NCBI RefSeq assembly: GCF_000263635.1
Contig: NZ_ADEV01000007.1
Span: forward strand, 124,001 to 188,000
Source: Gardnerella greenwoodii 00703Dmash
Lineage (GTDB): Bacteria; Actinomycetota; Actinomycetes; Actinomycetales; Bifidobacteriaceae
Length of the DNA: 64,000 nt
Reading direction: 5' to 3'
In this document: one piece after another, positions 36,534 through 46,179 of the stretch
Numbering within the stretch: the first letter of the stretch is position 1
How the letters are laid out: each line of letters begins with the position of its first letter
The notes under the pieces: generated by a model
What the model was told of the DNA's origin: nothing
Databases searched by the model: none
What the model saw: the letters and a program-made list of their open reading frames with translations, nothing else
Program-made: the position numbers and the translations under genes

Positions 36534-38048
36534 ATGAATTCTTCGCAAGTAACTTCTCCAGAAGCGCTTTTAGATGGTTTGGATGATTCGCAACGTGCAG
36601 CTGCCACGGCAGTAGAAGGCCCGGTGCGCATTATTGCTTGCGCTGGAGCAGGTAAGACGCGCACTATTACGCGTCGAATTGCGTATGCTTGCGCTAGTGG
36701 TAAGTGGGATCCTGAGCGTGTGCTTGCGGTTACATTTTCGGTAAAAGCTGCTGCGGAAATGCGTTCTAGAATTGAGGCTCTTGGCGTTAAAAATATTGGC
36801 TGTGTTGCAACTTTTCACTCGGCTGCATTGCAGCAGATTCGTAGCGTGTGGAGCGAAGTTTGTTCAGCGCCTTTTCCGTCTATTATGGAAGATCCTAAGC
36901 AAATAATATCTGCAGCTCTTAAGCGTTATCCGGATTTTGATGGCTTAACTTTGCTGCAAGCTCGAGATATTTTGGCGGAAATCAACTGGTCTAAAGTTTC
37001 GCTTATTGCGCCGGATGATTATATTCGCGCTTGTGCTGCAACTCATCGTCTGCCTCCTGCAGGATTAGAGCCACAGCAATTCGTCGACGTTTACGAAGCT
37101 TACGAAACCGAAAAAAATTCGCATAATTGTATTGATTTTAACGATATTCTTTTGCTTGCATGTCATATTTTGAGAAATTTTCCGGAAGCTGCAAACCGTA
37201 TTAGGCAATCAATCGGATGGATCACAGTTGACGAATATCAGGATGTGTCTCCTTTACAGCACGAATTGTTGCGATTGTGGATGGGGCAGAATCGCGATAT
37301 TTGCGTAGTGGGCGACCCTGCACAAACTATCTACTCGTTTGCCGGCGCAAGTAGCTACGATTTGTTAGCTTTTCCGCAAGAATTTGCTCCAATAAGCGCC
37401 GATATTAGTTTGAATACGGATTACCGCTCCACAGAGCGCATAGTTGGTATTGCTAATCGCGTGCTTGCTTCTTCGCCGTATAAACGTGACTACGTAAAAG
37501 TTAAGTCTCTTACTAAAGGCGGTACTCGTGTTTCGCAGCAGGTTTTTGCGACTGATGTTGATGAAGCTTTAGGTGTGGTCAATCAAATTGCAAAGCTTGT
37601 AAAAAGCGGCGTTGCTAATCCTGGAGATTGCGCAATACTAACGCGCACTAACGCTCAGCAGCAGGTTATTTGCAAAGCTTTGAAATTTGCCAAAATGCCG
37701 TATCGAGTGAGAAGAGACGTTGGCTGGCAGCGAAATGTTCTGGAAGATGTGCAAACCCCGGCTTCTTTAGATGCGGGTGATGCTTCTAAAACGCTTGATA
37801 TTTCAACAGTTACGGTTTCTACTATTCACGCAGTTAAGGGTTTGGAGTTTGCGCACGTTTATGTGGTTGGTTGCTCGGAAGGCTTAATACCATTCGGTTC
37901 GGCTTCTACAGATGAAGATATAGAAGAGGAGCGCAGACTTATGTATGTTGCTGTGACTCGTGCTGAAAAAACGCTTCACCTGTCTTACGCTTGCCGAAAA
38001 GAGGGAAGTGCGGGAATGAATCGCGCTCCTAGCCGCTTCTTGGCTTGA
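36534..38048 (+). CDS. UvrD/Rep-family ATP-dependent DNA helicase
   Basis: 504 residues from ATG 36534. The open frame extends further upstream but runs antisense to the preceding gene. Superfamily 1 motifs: Q motif LDDSQRAAA, Walker A CAGAGKTRT, DEYQDVSPLQ, GDPAQTIYSFAGA, TVSTIHAVKGLEF and VAVTRAEKTLHLS. It is short for UvrD (usually 650-750), lacking much of the 2B region and a C-terminal HRDC, so it is closest to compact actinobacterial UvrD2-like helicases. Role inferred: DNA repair or replication restart. Confidence 0.9.
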   Translation: MNSSQVTSPEALLDGLDDSQRAAATAVEGPVRIIACAGAGKTRTITRRIAYACASGKWDPERVLAVTFSVKAAAEMRSRIEALGVKNIGCVATFHSAALQQIRSVWSEVCSAPFPSIMEDPKQIISAALKRYPDFDGLTLLQARDILAEINWSKVSLIAPDDYIRACAATHRLPPAGLEPQQFVDVYEAYETEKNSHNCIDFNDILLLACHILRNFPEAANRIRQSIGWITVDEYQDVSPLQHELLRLWMGQNRDICVVGDPAQTIYSFAGASSYDLLAFPQEFAPISADISLNTDYRSTERIVGIANRVLASSPYKRDYVKVKSLTKGGTRVSQQVFATDVDEALGVVNQIAKLVKSGVANPGDCAILTRTNAQQQVICKALKFAKMPYRVRRDVGWQRNVLEDVQTPASLDAGDASKTLDISTVTVSTIHAVKGLEFAHVYVVGCSEGLIPFGSASTDEDIEEERRLMYVAVTRAEKTLHLSYACRKEGSAGMNRAPSRFLA

Positions 38049-38128
38049 TCTTGCGACATAAACTACTCACGCGTGCGCTGTTTTGGTCGGATTTGCGCGC
38101 GTAGGCGACATAAACTACTCACGGTTGA

Positions 38129-39625
38129 TTAGTTTTCGTCGTCGTGCTTCTTTTTGCGCTCTTCTTCCTCAAGTAGCTTGCTAAAGTCAGCATCCCAATT
38201 TTCGCTACTGCTAGTACCTAAGCTAGTATCTAAGACTTCGCTGCTATTTGCATCCACGCTTTTGCTACTATTTTCATGATTAGATTCGCTACCATCTTCC
38301 TTCGCGTTTTCGCTAGTTTCCTGCAAAGTTGGTAGCAAATCCGGGTGACTCCACAAACTATCTCGCTTATCAATTCCGCGCTCTTGCGTAATCTTTTCCC
38401 ACAATTTAGTTGCTTCTCTCATTCGGCGAGGTCTAAGTTTCAATCCCAAAAGCGATTCGAAAGTCACTTCTGCCGGGCCTCCTGCAGCGCGCTCGCGACG
38501 CATCATTTCGCGCAACTGTTCAATATGCACAATATGAGCCATTCCAGCCTGCCAAGTAACGCAATCAACCCATCCTTCAACAAGCGCAAGCAGTGTTTCT
38601 AAACTGTGCAATGCTTGACGCTGCTCCTCAGAATCGTTGCTACCAATATTCTGCAAATTTACAGCACCCGAAATTGCTTCCGGATTCATAGTTTCCACGT
38701 CGCGAAGTTGTTCTTCCATCGCCTCTAAATCAATGTTTATTCCGTTTGCGTACTTAATAATCAGCGACTCAAATCGCGGCATAAGCCATGGCACGGATGC
38801 GAATAGTCTTGCGTGAGCTGCTTCTCGCAAAGCCAAATAATTCATGACTTCTGTAATATCTAACTCCCACACTTTTGCGTATTCAATGCAGTTGTATGGA
38901 ATTAAGCCTCCAGCAGGATTTTGCAATAACGCAAGTCCTTGATCAAAACTTCCGTGTACTTCGTGCGAAAGTGCGCCTGCAGCTTGACCTAATTGCATAG
39001 CAAAGGAAGTGTTTCCGAGTAGTTTCATTAGTTGCGACGGATTATTCATTCCTTCAGGCAGCGGAATTGGCACAACTCCTGCAAAAAGTCCTTTTACTTC
39101 AGCATCGTCCACATCGCGCAATCTCTCCTCAATAACAGAAGTAAGCGCTTCGTTCACGGATTTTGCAACAGGATTTGCGAATTTTACCCATGATCCGAGT
39201 GTTCCTTCAACCCAATCTGCTCTTGAAAGTACCGCTGGTGTTCCTGGAGCAGGGTTGAAATTGCACGTAATATCTAGCCACAAATTTGCTTGGCTTAGCG
39301 CACGCCTAGCTGAGTCAGCAACTTCTGCATTTACGTTGCCTTGATCTCCGGTTGCTCGTTGTAATGCAATTGATTGCGCAAGTTTTTGGTTAATTGGCCC
39401 TTCTTCAAGTGTTGCTTCCATTTCATTAGGATTATTTAGTCCTCCCGCGCTGAAAGCTTGCATCATGCTACGAACTTCGTCCGGTTTAGGAAGCTTATCT
39501 GGATTCTGATTTAAGAGTTGTTCGCGCAACTCAAAAGGAAGTTGTTCAAGTTGTTTCCATGCTTCTTCGCCTTGTATTGGCCCAAAGCATTCAATAAGCC
39601 ACTGGTGAATTGCATCATCGTTCAT
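38129..39625 (-). CDS. Zinc-dependent metalloprotease-like protein (DUF2342 type)
   Basis: 498 residues from ATG 39625 (AAGGATG eight bases before); a TTG at 39652 would add nine. The conserved blocks ITCNFNPAPGTPAVLSRADWVE, PEGMNNPSQLMKLLGNTSFAMQLGQAAG and YLALREAAHARLFASVPWL are characteristic of this actinobacterial family. The segment around EAAHARLF carries the presumed zinc ligands. The 60-residue C-terminus is Ser/Asn/Asp-rich and disordered, ending KKKHDDEN. It is divergent from the Lon-like protease at 39764, an arrangement also known from mycobacteria. Confidence 0.85.
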   Translation of the reverse strand: MNDDAIHQWLIECFGPIQGEEAWKQLEQLPFELREQLLNQNPDKLPKPDEVRSMMQAFSAGGLNNPNEMEATLEEGPINQKLAQSIALQRATGDQGNVNAEVADSARRALSQANLWLDITCNFNPAPGTPAVLSRADWVEGTLGSWVKFANPVAKSVNEALTSVIEERLRDVDDAEVKGLFAGVVPIPLPEGMNNPSQLMKLLGNTSFAMQLGQAAGALSHEVHGSFDQGLALLQNPAGGLIPYNCIEYAKVWELDITEVMNYLALREAAHARLFASVPWLMPRFESLIIKYANGINIDLEAMEEQLRDVETMNPEAISGAVNLQNIGSNDSEEQRQALHSLETLLALVEGWVDCVTWQAGMAHIVHIEQLREMMRRERAAGGPAEVTFESLLGLKLRPRRMREATKLWEKITQERGIDKRDSLWSHPDLLPTLQETSENAKEDGSESNHENSSKSVDANSSEVLDTSLGTSSSENWDADFSKLLEEEERKKKHDDEN

Positions 39626-39763
39626 GAGTTCATCCTTTTGCTGCGGTTTCAAGCAAATATGTTTTATATATTACGTTTTATGCATTATATTTTGCTTTAT
39701 TTGCATTATAAGTCAAATACAAAATTAAATTAATCTATATAGGGCTTGTGTAATGATACAAAC

Positions 39764-40669
39764 ATGCTTGGCTTTTCTAAACGTTTGCGCATATTTAGTA
39801 GGTTATCAGGTAGATTGCTAACATTTGCGAAGCAGTTAATTTTGTATATTGATTCACATTCTTTGCGCTATTTTGCGGGATTTTTCGCCGTAGTAGTTGC
39901 GTTAATTGCGCTGATGCTACCAAGTGCGTATGTTGTAGAAGAGCCGGGGCCTACTCAGGATGTGCTTGGTGTTTCTGGAAATTCAAAGCTTCCTGTAATT
40001 CAAATACTTTCAAATCATGCAAAGCATAAAGATAGCGGAAAATTATTAATGCTCACTGTTAATACTTCTGGAGTTCCAGGGTATGAAGTTTCAACATTTT
40101 ACGCGCTTATTTCGTGGCTGAATCCTCAAAAAGAGATAATTCCTCGCGAAGCAATTGTTCCTGTTGGCCAGAATGCAGATGATTACGATAAAGAATCCGA
40201 ACACGAAATGGACAATTCGCAGGATGTTGCGCAAAACGTTGCTTTACAATACGCCTCTAAGCATCTTGGAATTAATACTAAGGGTGTGAAGTTGCGTTTG
40301 CATATTGAAGATGTTGGTGGTCCTTCTGCAGGAATGATGTATACGCTTGGAATTTTAGATAAGCTTACGCCTGAAAGCGAAACTGGCGGTAAAATTATAG
40401 CCGGCACTGGAACTATTGAAAAATCGAAGAAAATTGGAGCTATTGGCGGTATTCGTCTAAAAATGATTGCGGCTAAGCGAGATGGTGCTACCTGGTTTTT
40501 AGCTCCCAAAGATAATTGCGACGAAGTAGTTGGTCATGTTCCACAAGGCTTGCGAGTTGTTCGAGTTAGTACGATTGATGAAGCTTATAAAGCGTTGAAA
40601 TCTATAGGTTCTGGCCGTGGCGCAGATAAATTGCCAAGCTGTAGCGCAAAAGATGTAAATACAAAATAA
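39764..40669 (+). CDS. Lon-like (S16) membrane protease
   Basis: 301 residues from ATG 39764; TTG 39746 is possible but has no ribosome site. TAATGA seven bases before the ATG could be a -10 box of a leaderless message. One N-terminal helix (YFAGFFAVVVALIALMLPSAYVV) anchors an extracytoplasmic domain, which begins EEPGPTQDVLG. The S16 catalytic Ser lies in GGPSAGMMYTLG and the Lys in GGIRLKMIAAKRDG, about 40 residues apart as in Lon. A full PDZ domain is not obvious. Confidence 0.87.
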   Translation: MLGFSKRLRIFSRLSGRLLTFAKQLILYIDSHSLRYFAGFFAVVVALIALMLPSAYVVEEPGPTQDVLGVSGNSKLPVIQILSNHAKHKDSGKLLMLTVNTSGVPGYEVSTFYALISWLNPQKEIIPREAIVPVGQNADDYDKESEHEMDNSQDVAQNVALQYASKHLGINTKGVKLRLHIEDVGGPSAGMMYTLGILDKLTPESETGGKIIAGTGTIEKSKKIGAIGGIRLKMIAAKRDGATWFLAPKDNCDEVVGHVPQGLRVVRVSTIDEAYKALKSIGSGRGADKLPSCSAKDVNTK

Positions 40670-40728
40670 ATACAAAATAAGAGAATCTAAATAAAAAAAT
40701 CTAAATAATAGAATCAAATCGAACAGAA

Positions 40729-40804
<76 letters not shown>

Positions 40805-40922
40805 GTTTGCAACAAAGTAAAAACATACATGAAGGTATGTACGAATGCAACGTGTGGCGCGCGTCTCAACAATCGCGTAGAGTATACTCAATGGAAACAT
40901 GTGCTCAGGAGGTCGATAGTAG

Positions 40923-42389
40923 ATGACTCATAAACCTGATACCGCTCGTAATGCTTCAGGAATGGAGCGTGTGGGTAAGCGTAAGTTAGGATATAACGTC
41001 GCACAGGTAGATGCTTTTCTGGAGCGTGCGCACACTTTGTATGAAAGCGATGAGGCTCGACTTACTCAGCAAGACATTCAAGAAGTTTCTTTTGATTTAG
41101 AGCGCAATGGTTATGTTATTGGGCAGGTTGATGCTGCACTGTCTCGCTTAGAGCGCGCAGTTGTTGACAAATGCACAGAGCAGGAGATTTCCGAGTGCGG
41201 TAGGGTAGCTTGGAAAGCTCGTGCCGAAGAGTTGTATCGTAAGCTTTTGAAGCATGCTCAGCGTGATTATCGTGAACGTTTTGATAACGGTGCTTCTCGT
41301 CGACCATCTTATGCTCGTAAGCAAGTAGATATTATGGTTGATCAAGCTTTAGATAAGATTGCGCTTATGCTTGGTCACGAGCTTGAGTGGGAAACCGACG
41401 AAAATACTTTGAACGACATTAACTCCACATATGTTTCTAATGTTATTTTCACTCAAAAAACTGGCAAACATGGTTATGATGAGCGTCAGGTTGATTACTA
41501 CTTGAATGCTTGCGTGCGTTTGTTAAGTAGCTTGGAATCTCTTAAGCGTTTAGACAAGTACGTTGATTCTGATTATTCAGGACATACTCTTGTTGAGGCT
41601 ATTGCTGCTGCGTCTGCTGCTGAAGATAAGCGCGCGTCCGTTGCGGCTGCTTCTTCTGCGGCTGCTTCTGCCGCTTCTGACGCTCCATCTTTTGCTCCTG
41701 CAGCAAAGGTGTCTAGTGCATCTTCTGTAGCTTCTTCTGTAGCTTCTTCTGCAGAAAAGGGCGAAGCTTCAAATGTTTTGCCAAAGATTACTCGCTCTCA
41801 ATTGGTTCCTAATGTTCCTGATCACGAAAAGCAAAGCATTTTTGCTCCGGTTGATTACAATAATCAACCTTCTAGTGATTCGTTTGAAGCGCTAAATAAG
41901 TCTGAGCGCGCAATCTTTACGGCTCATTCTGCAGAAAGCAAGTCTGCAAATCTTGAAGATGAAGATAGTAACGATGAGCTTTTGCAAAGTGCCACAGTAA
42001 TGCACAATTCCTCTGCTTCTAATACTTTGCCTCCAACGTTGCCGCCAGCAGTGAAACCAGCTGCAAAGCCTGCTGCGAATACTTCTATGCCGCCGAGCGT
42101 GCCTCCTGCTTTCCCTCCGGTTTCGCATCGTACGCACGAAGCTGATGAATCTGCACCTGCACCTGCACCTGCGTCTTCTATACCATCTTTCCCGCCTGCA
42201 GCTCCTGCAAAGCGTGCATCTGATTCTATGCAAATCCCAGTTACGCATTTAGAGCCTAGCAAGCCATTGAGTTTGGATATTCCGGATCTTTCATTCCCAA
42301 TAATCGGTCATATTGATGAATCAACTTCTTTCAATAATGATTCAGATAATGACGATACTAATGACGATACTAGCGACGGCTTAGCGTAA
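40923..42389 (+). CDS. DivIVA-domain protein with long disordered tail
   Basis: 488 residues; CAGGAGG ends nine bases before ATG 40923. Two DivIVA-type segments are visible: RKLGYNVAQVDAFLERAHTL near 20 and GKHGYDERQVDYYLNACVRLL near 185. Both have the GYxxxQVDxxL pattern that precedes coiled coils in DivIVA/Wag31-like polar and septal proteins. From residue about 235 on, the sequence is Ala/Ser/Pro-rich and acidic, with no fold expected, and ends in a D/N run. It is not the classical Wag31. A role in growth-site or septum organisation is inferred. Confidence 0.8.
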   Translation: MTHKPDTARNASGMERVGKRKLGYNVAQVDAFLERAHTLYESDEARLTQQDIQEVSFDLERNGYVIGQVDAALSRLERAVVDKCTEQEISECGRVAWKARAEELYRKLLKHAQRDYRERFDNGASRRPSYARKQVDIMVDQALDKIALMLGHELEWETDENTLNDINSTYVSNVIFTQKTGKHGYDERQVDYYLNACVRLLSSLESLKRLDKYVDSDYSGHTLVEAIAAASAAEDKRASVAAASSAAASAASDAPSFAPAAKVSSASSVASSVASSAEKGEASNVLPKITRSQLVPNVPDHEKQSIFAPVDYNNQPSSDSFEALNKSERAIFTAHSAESKSANLEDEDSNDELLQSATVMHNSSASNTLPPTLPPAVKPAAKPAANTSMPPSVPPAFPPVSHRTHEADESAPAPAPASSIPSFPPAAPAKRASDSMQIPVTHLEPSKPLSLDIPDLSFPIIGHIDESTSFNNDSDNDDTNDDTSDGLA

Positions 42390-42440
42390 ACGCTTTTATT
42401 TGCTAAGATTTGCAATAATTTTAGACTGGCAGTTTGATTT

Positions 42441-43187
42441 ATGCCGTTGTATCGCGATGAAGCCGTTGTGCTTCGTGCTTTTCCTTTGGGTGAAGCAGAT
42501 AGGATTGTAGTTTTGCTCACAAAGCAGCATGGAAAAGTTCGTGCTGTTGCAAAAGGAGTTCGTCGTCTTAAATCGCGCTTTGGTGGCCGACTTGAACCTC
42601 TTATGCGTGTAGATGTGCTTTTGGCGCAAGGAAAGTCTTTGGATGTTGTATCTCAGGCTGTTTCTATATCTGCCTACGCTGGCCCGATTTGTGCCGATTA
42701 TACTTCCTATGAGTATGCAAGCGTTATGTTGGAAGTTGCAGATGCTCTAGTTTCCAACGAGTATACGGATGAGTATATGCGTGAATATCAAGATACTTCC
42801 GGGCAGTATCGTCTACTTACTGCTGCTTTGTCGTCGCTATCTAACAGAAAGCATGCGCCGAATGCTATTGGAATTTCATACCTTTTGCGCGCAATGTCTT
42901 TGGCTGGTTGGTCTCCTCGTTTAAAAACTTGCGTTGTTTGCGGAAAAGAAGAAAATTTGTGCTACTTTTCTCCTTCTGCCGGTGGCGTTATGTGTTCTGG
43001 CGATCATACGCCCGAATCTATTATTTGTTCTGACGAAACACGTCTTCAACTATTCGCACTTTTGCAAGGCGATTGGCATTCTATTGACGGCGTGCCAATC
43101 GATTCTTCTACTCTTTCTTGCGCAAAACTTTGGGCGGAGTATTATCTTGAGCGCCCAATTCGTTCAATGGGACTAATTTCTGATTAG
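42441..43187 (+). CDS. recO: DNA repair protein RecO
   Basis: 248 residues. The N-terminal OB-fold reads YRDEAVVLRAFPLGEADRIVVLLTKQHGKVRAVAKGVRR; a cysteine zinc site (CVVCGKEENLCYFSPSAGGVMC) sits in the C-terminal helical domain. RecO loads RecA with RecR. Upstream of uppS and glyS, as in other bifidobacteria. The start at 42441 has no strong ribosome site. Confidence 0.95.
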   Translation: MPLYRDEAVVLRAFPLGEADRIVVLLTKQHGKVRAVAKGVRRLKSRFGGRLEPLMRVDVLLAQGKSLDVVSQAVSISAYAGPICADYTSYEYASVMLEVADALVSNEYTDEYMREYQDTSGQYRLLTAALSSLSNRKHAPNAIGISYLLRAMSLAGWSPRLKTCVVCGKEENLCYFSPSAGGVMCSGDHTPESIICSDETRLQLFALLQGDWHSIDGVPIDSSTLSCAKLWAEYYLERPIRSMGLISD

Positions 43188-43232
43188 TTAGCTTGTAATT
43201 TTTCGTTAGATTTTAGTATTTTCAATATTTTT

Positions 43233-43300
43233 GCGCTCCAAACGTGGGTAACTTATCTCGCATTTGGAGCGTTTATGGCTGTTTTGCGCTCCAAACGTGC
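43233..43300 (+). repeat. TTTGGAG/CTCCAAA palindromic element, copy at 43.2 kb
   Basis: GCGCTCCAAACG and CGCATTTGGAGCG enclose TGGGTAACTTATCT; a second GCGCTCCAAACG follows and runs straight into the variable-arm hairpin element. Confidence 0.6.
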
Positions 43301-43430
43301 GCGACGACCTGCTTGAGTGCAGCACGGCGCGCGCGAAAGCAACTCGGAGCGGAAACTCGCTTAGGTTGGAAGTCCAGTGGACTTCCAACGCGAGTTTCGC
43401 AAGCGAGCGCTTATAGCGCGAGCGTTATAT
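43300..43430 (+). repeat. Variable-arm hairpin element (copy 2)
   Basis: It shares GCGCGACGACCTGC and GCAACTCGGAGC with 10026-10170, but its arm TTGGAAGTCCA (43366-43376) pairs perfectly with 43378-43388. The framing stem is GAAACTCGC/GCGAGTTTC instead of GAGCTTGC/GCAAGCTC. Both strands of each stem have changed together. Confidence 0.65.
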
Positions 43431-43562
43431 CGAATTTGGAGAGTGTGCGAGTATTCACGTGAATGAATGACGAAGCAATTAATGTGTAAAATAAACTATA
43501 CTTTTTATTTGTGTAGTAGAATAAGCGTTAAGTGTTTGTTTTACGAGAGCTAGAGAGTCAAA

Positions 43563-44759
43563 ATGGACGTTAATAACAATTCTGACGCTGTGAATAATCA
43601 GACTAATAGCGAGAACAGTAATTCTTATAATGCTGAAAATTCTTCTCAAAACGCGCAATCTTATGTAAATCAGCAATCTGATGTGTACAATCAGCCGCAA
43701 TATGATCAATCTCAGTATCAGCAGAATCAGTATCAGCAGGATCAATATCAGCCGACGCAGCCGCAGCAGTATGCGCAGCCACAGTATGCTCAGCCACAGT
43801 ATGCTCAACAGCAGTATGCTCAGTCGCAACAAACTTACTATCAGCAGCCGCAGTATTCTCAAACTCAGTACGGCCAGCCACAGTATGCTCAGCCCCAGCA
43901 GCAGTATGCTCAGCCGCAGTATGGCTCACAGTATGGTGCTCCGCAGTATGGCAGCCCACAAGGCTACGCACAGATGCAAAATGGAAATCCACAAGGCTAC
44001 GCCCAGTCTCAGTACGGTGTAAACCAGTACGGTGTAAACCAGTATGGTGGTCCGCAGTACGGTGGGCCTGGTATGCCGCAATACGGTGCGCCTATAGGTT
44101 ACGCTCAATCTAGCTTATATAATCGTTTTAATGAGCACGAAAAGCTTGTTAATACTTTTTGCTCACAATGGAACGAAAAAGAAATAGGTTTAGTAATTAT
44201 TTTATCTATTGCTGTTGCAATTAGTACATATCTTGTTATGATTACTCCACCTCCAAGATTTGGCTATGAATATAGTTTGATTATCGATTGTTTTTATATT
44301 GCATACCCATTAGTTCCACTTGCGGTAGTATTGGGTTTTGCGCAAGTTGCTCGTAAAAATAATTTTGTTATTGTACCTTCTATTGTTTGGTTTATTGTTC
44401 GAACTATTTACTACATTTGGCTTCAGTATTATTACAATATGAAGTATTTTATTTTTTACATAATTTCAACATTGGTTTTTATTATTCTTTTAGAGGTTTT
44501 CCAAAGACAGTTTGTTGTTCGCAAACGTTCTAATATAGGCGGGTCTATTCTTGGCGTATTAATTTCTACTTTTGCTTATGTAATAATTATGCTTATTTTT
44601 GATATTATTAGTGGTTCAAGCATCTCTTACTTCTATCTTGAAGAATTTGCGTATACATTTATAACTCTTTCAATTTTGCCAATTATTTTAGCTGCAATTT
44701 TAAGAGCATTTGGTTTGGCAAAGTTCCTTAACCCTAAGCGAGAAGAAATGAATATGTAG
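43563..44759 (+). CDS. Membrane protein with Gln/Tyr-rich prion-like N-terminus
   Basis: 398 residues. About the first 185 are almost only Gln, Tyr, Asn, Ser, Pro and Ala, in short repeats such as QPQYAQ, QYQQDQ and QYGVNQYG, encoded by CAGTATGCTCAGCC-like units. From residue about 207 there are six hydrophobic helices (first EIGLVIILSIAVAISTYLVMI), ending in a short basic tail. I do not recognise the helical domain. The repeat region should be disordered and may self-associate; its orientation relative to the membrane cannot be told. Confidence 0.75.
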   Translation: MDVNNNSDAVNNQTNSENSNSYNAENSSQNAQSYVNQQSDVYNQPQYDQSQYQQNQYQQDQYQPTQPQQYAQPQYAQPQYAQQQYAQSQQTYYQQPQYSQTQYGQPQYAQPQQQYAQPQYGSQYGAPQYGSPQGYAQMQNGNPQGYAQSQYGVNQYGVNQYGGPQYGGPGMPQYGAPIGYAQSSLYNRFNEHEKLVNTFCSQWNEKEIGLVIILSIAVAISTYLVMITPPPRFGYEYSLIIDCFYIAYPLVPLAVVLGFAQVARKNNFVIVPSIVWFIVRTIYYIWLQYYYNMKYFIFYIISTLVFIILLEVFQRQFVVRKRSNIGGSILGVLISTFAYVIIMLIFDIISGSSISYFYLEEFAYTFITLSILPIILAAILRAFGLAKFLNPKREEMNM

Positions 44760-44835
44760 TTAATTGCGTATTTTATAAATACGCTGTTTTAGATGTGTGT
44801 TTTATTCGTTCAATGGGGTTGTTACATTCGTAAGT

Positions 44836-45630
44836 ATGGCTTTTGAAAACGTGGATTATACGTCGCTTAATATTCCGGCGGCTCCTTTTAGTGACCCTTC
44901 TCGCATACCAGATTTTCCTAAGGGCAAGGTTCCTCGCCATGTTGGCGTGATTATGGACGGCAATGGTCGCTGGGCTAAAGAGCGCGGAATGATTCGAACC
45001 GAAGGCCACAAGGCCGCAGAGCCTGTTGTTTTTGACACTATTGCCGGCGCTATTGAAGCTGGAGTGCGCTATTTAAGTTTGTACACTTTTTCTACCGAAA
45101 ATTGGAAGCGCTCGCCGCAAGAAGTGCGCTTTTTAATGGGATTTTCTAGGGATATTATTCACCGCAGAGTTGCGCAAATGAACGAGTGGGGAGTGCGCGT
45201 TCGTTGGGCAGGAAGGCGCCCTAGATTGTGGAAGTCTGTTATTGACGAGTTGGAAAAAGCGCAGGAAATTACCAAGAACAACAAAACTATTGACGTTGTT
45301 TTTTGCATAAACTACGGTGGGCGAGCAGAAATTGCGGATGCTTGTGCACAAATTGCTAAAGAAATTCAAAATGGCAAAATTAAGGGCGATCGTGTTACTG
45401 AAAAAATGATTGCTGAGCACTTGTATAATCCGGATATTCCAGATTGTGATTTGGTTATTCGCACTTCCGGCGAGCAGCGTACTAGCAACTTTTTGCCTTG
45501 GCAGGCATCCTACGCGGAACTTGATTTTGTGCCGGAACTCTTCCCGGATTACGGCCGCGAAGCGCTGTGGAGGTCGATTGACCGTTATGCGCATCGCGAC
45601 CGACGTTTTGGCGGCGTAAAAAACGCCTAA
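44836..45630 (+). CDS. uppS: Isoprenyl (undecaprenyl-type) diphosphate synthase
   Basis: 264 residues from ATG 44836; upstream in-frame codons lack family sequence. HVGVIMDGNGRWAKERG holds the catalytic Asp. LYTFSTENWKRSPQEV and the C-terminal RTSGEQRTSNFLPWQASYAELDF are also diagnostic of cis-prenyltransferases, which make the lipid carrier for cell-wall synthesis. Confidence 0.95.
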   Translation: MAFENVDYTSLNIPAAPFSDPSRIPDFPKGKVPRHVGVIMDGNGRWAKERGMIRTEGHKAAEPVVFDTIAGAIEAGVRYLSLYTFSTENWKRSPQEVRFLMGFSRDIIHRRVAQMNEWGVRVRWAGRRPRLWKSVIDELEKAQEITKNNKTIDVVFCINYGGRAEIADACAQIAKEIQNGKIKGDRVTEKMIAEHLYNPDIPDCDLVIRTSGEQRTSNFLPWQASYAELDFVPELFPDYGREALWRSIDRYAHRDRRFGGVKNA

Positions 45631-45660
45631 GCTTGAGAATATTTAAGCACTTAAACGCGC

Positions 45661-46041
45661 TTAATCTTCTTTGTTTTTGCGTTCGTCGAGAATTTTGTCT
45701 ACAAGAGCAGCTTTTGCGTCAATTTGATTGCTAAAGCCAGGGCGAATATCCAACTTTAAGATTACTCCAGTGCGGTATCCTTTGCTAACTAGTGCCATCG
45801 TAGCGTCTTTTACAACGCGCATAACGTCGTCAAATTCGCCCTCAATGTTTGTGAACATTGCGTTAGTTTCGTTCTTTAATCCAGAATCGCGAATAACTTT
45901 CACAGCATCCGCCACGTACTCGCTTAACTCGTCACCAACTCCGCTTGGAGCAATGCACAACGCAGCAACCGTGTTAGTTTTGTGCTCGCTCGCATTGTCG
46001 CTCGCATTGTCTTTTGTATTCTCGCTATTATTTTCGCTCAT
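45661..46041 (-). CDS. Thiamine-binding protein of the MTH1187/YkoF type
   Basis: 126 residues from ATG 46041 (AAAGGAA before it). After a 28-residue disordered leader, VAALCIAPSGVGDELSEYVADAVKVIRDSGL and TNIEGEFDDVMRVVKDA match the small ferredoxin-like family that binds thiamine or a related ligand. The function in bacteria is not settled. It may relate to the YkoE-like component encoded at 52777. Confidence 0.82.
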   Translation of the reverse strand: MSENNSENTKDNASDNASEHKTNTVAALCIAPSGVGDELSEYVADAVKVIRDSGLKNETNAMFTNIEGEFDDVMRVVKDATMALVSKGYRTGVILKLDIRPGFSNQIDAKAALVDKILDERKNKED

Positions 46042-46127
46042 AGTAATTCCTTTAAACTCGCGCCACATTAAACAAATTGTAATATTTATGTTATTTTGAT
46101 AATTCTACAAGCGTCACAGGGTTTTTC

Positions 46128-46133
46128 TATAAT
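46128..46133 (+). promoter_or_regulatory. Candidate -10 box of glyS
   Basis: TATAAT lies 47 bases before GTG 46180. A transcript from it would start after the in-frame ATG at 46132, which supports GTG 46180 as the true start. The matching -35 is weak. Confidence 0.45.
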
Positions 46134-46179
46134 GGCAACGTTTTCACCCGAATTTTCTAGTTTTACGAAAAGGTGTATT

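Larger units (their letters stand above)
43188..43562. other. Intergenic region with palindromic elements
   Basis: No gene is seen in this 375-base gap. It holds a TTTGGAG/CTCCAAA unit (43233-43300) joined to the variable-arm hairpin element (43300-43430). The last 130 bases before the Gln/Tyr-rich gene are AT-rich and should hold its promoter; TACGAGAGC near 43540 is a weak ribosome site. Confidence 0.55.

Noticed and set aside
46132-46134. ATG as the glyS start
   Set aside because: It overlaps the best -10 box (TATAAT at 46128-46133) and adds sequence not typical of GlyRS; GTG 46180 has a ribosome site.
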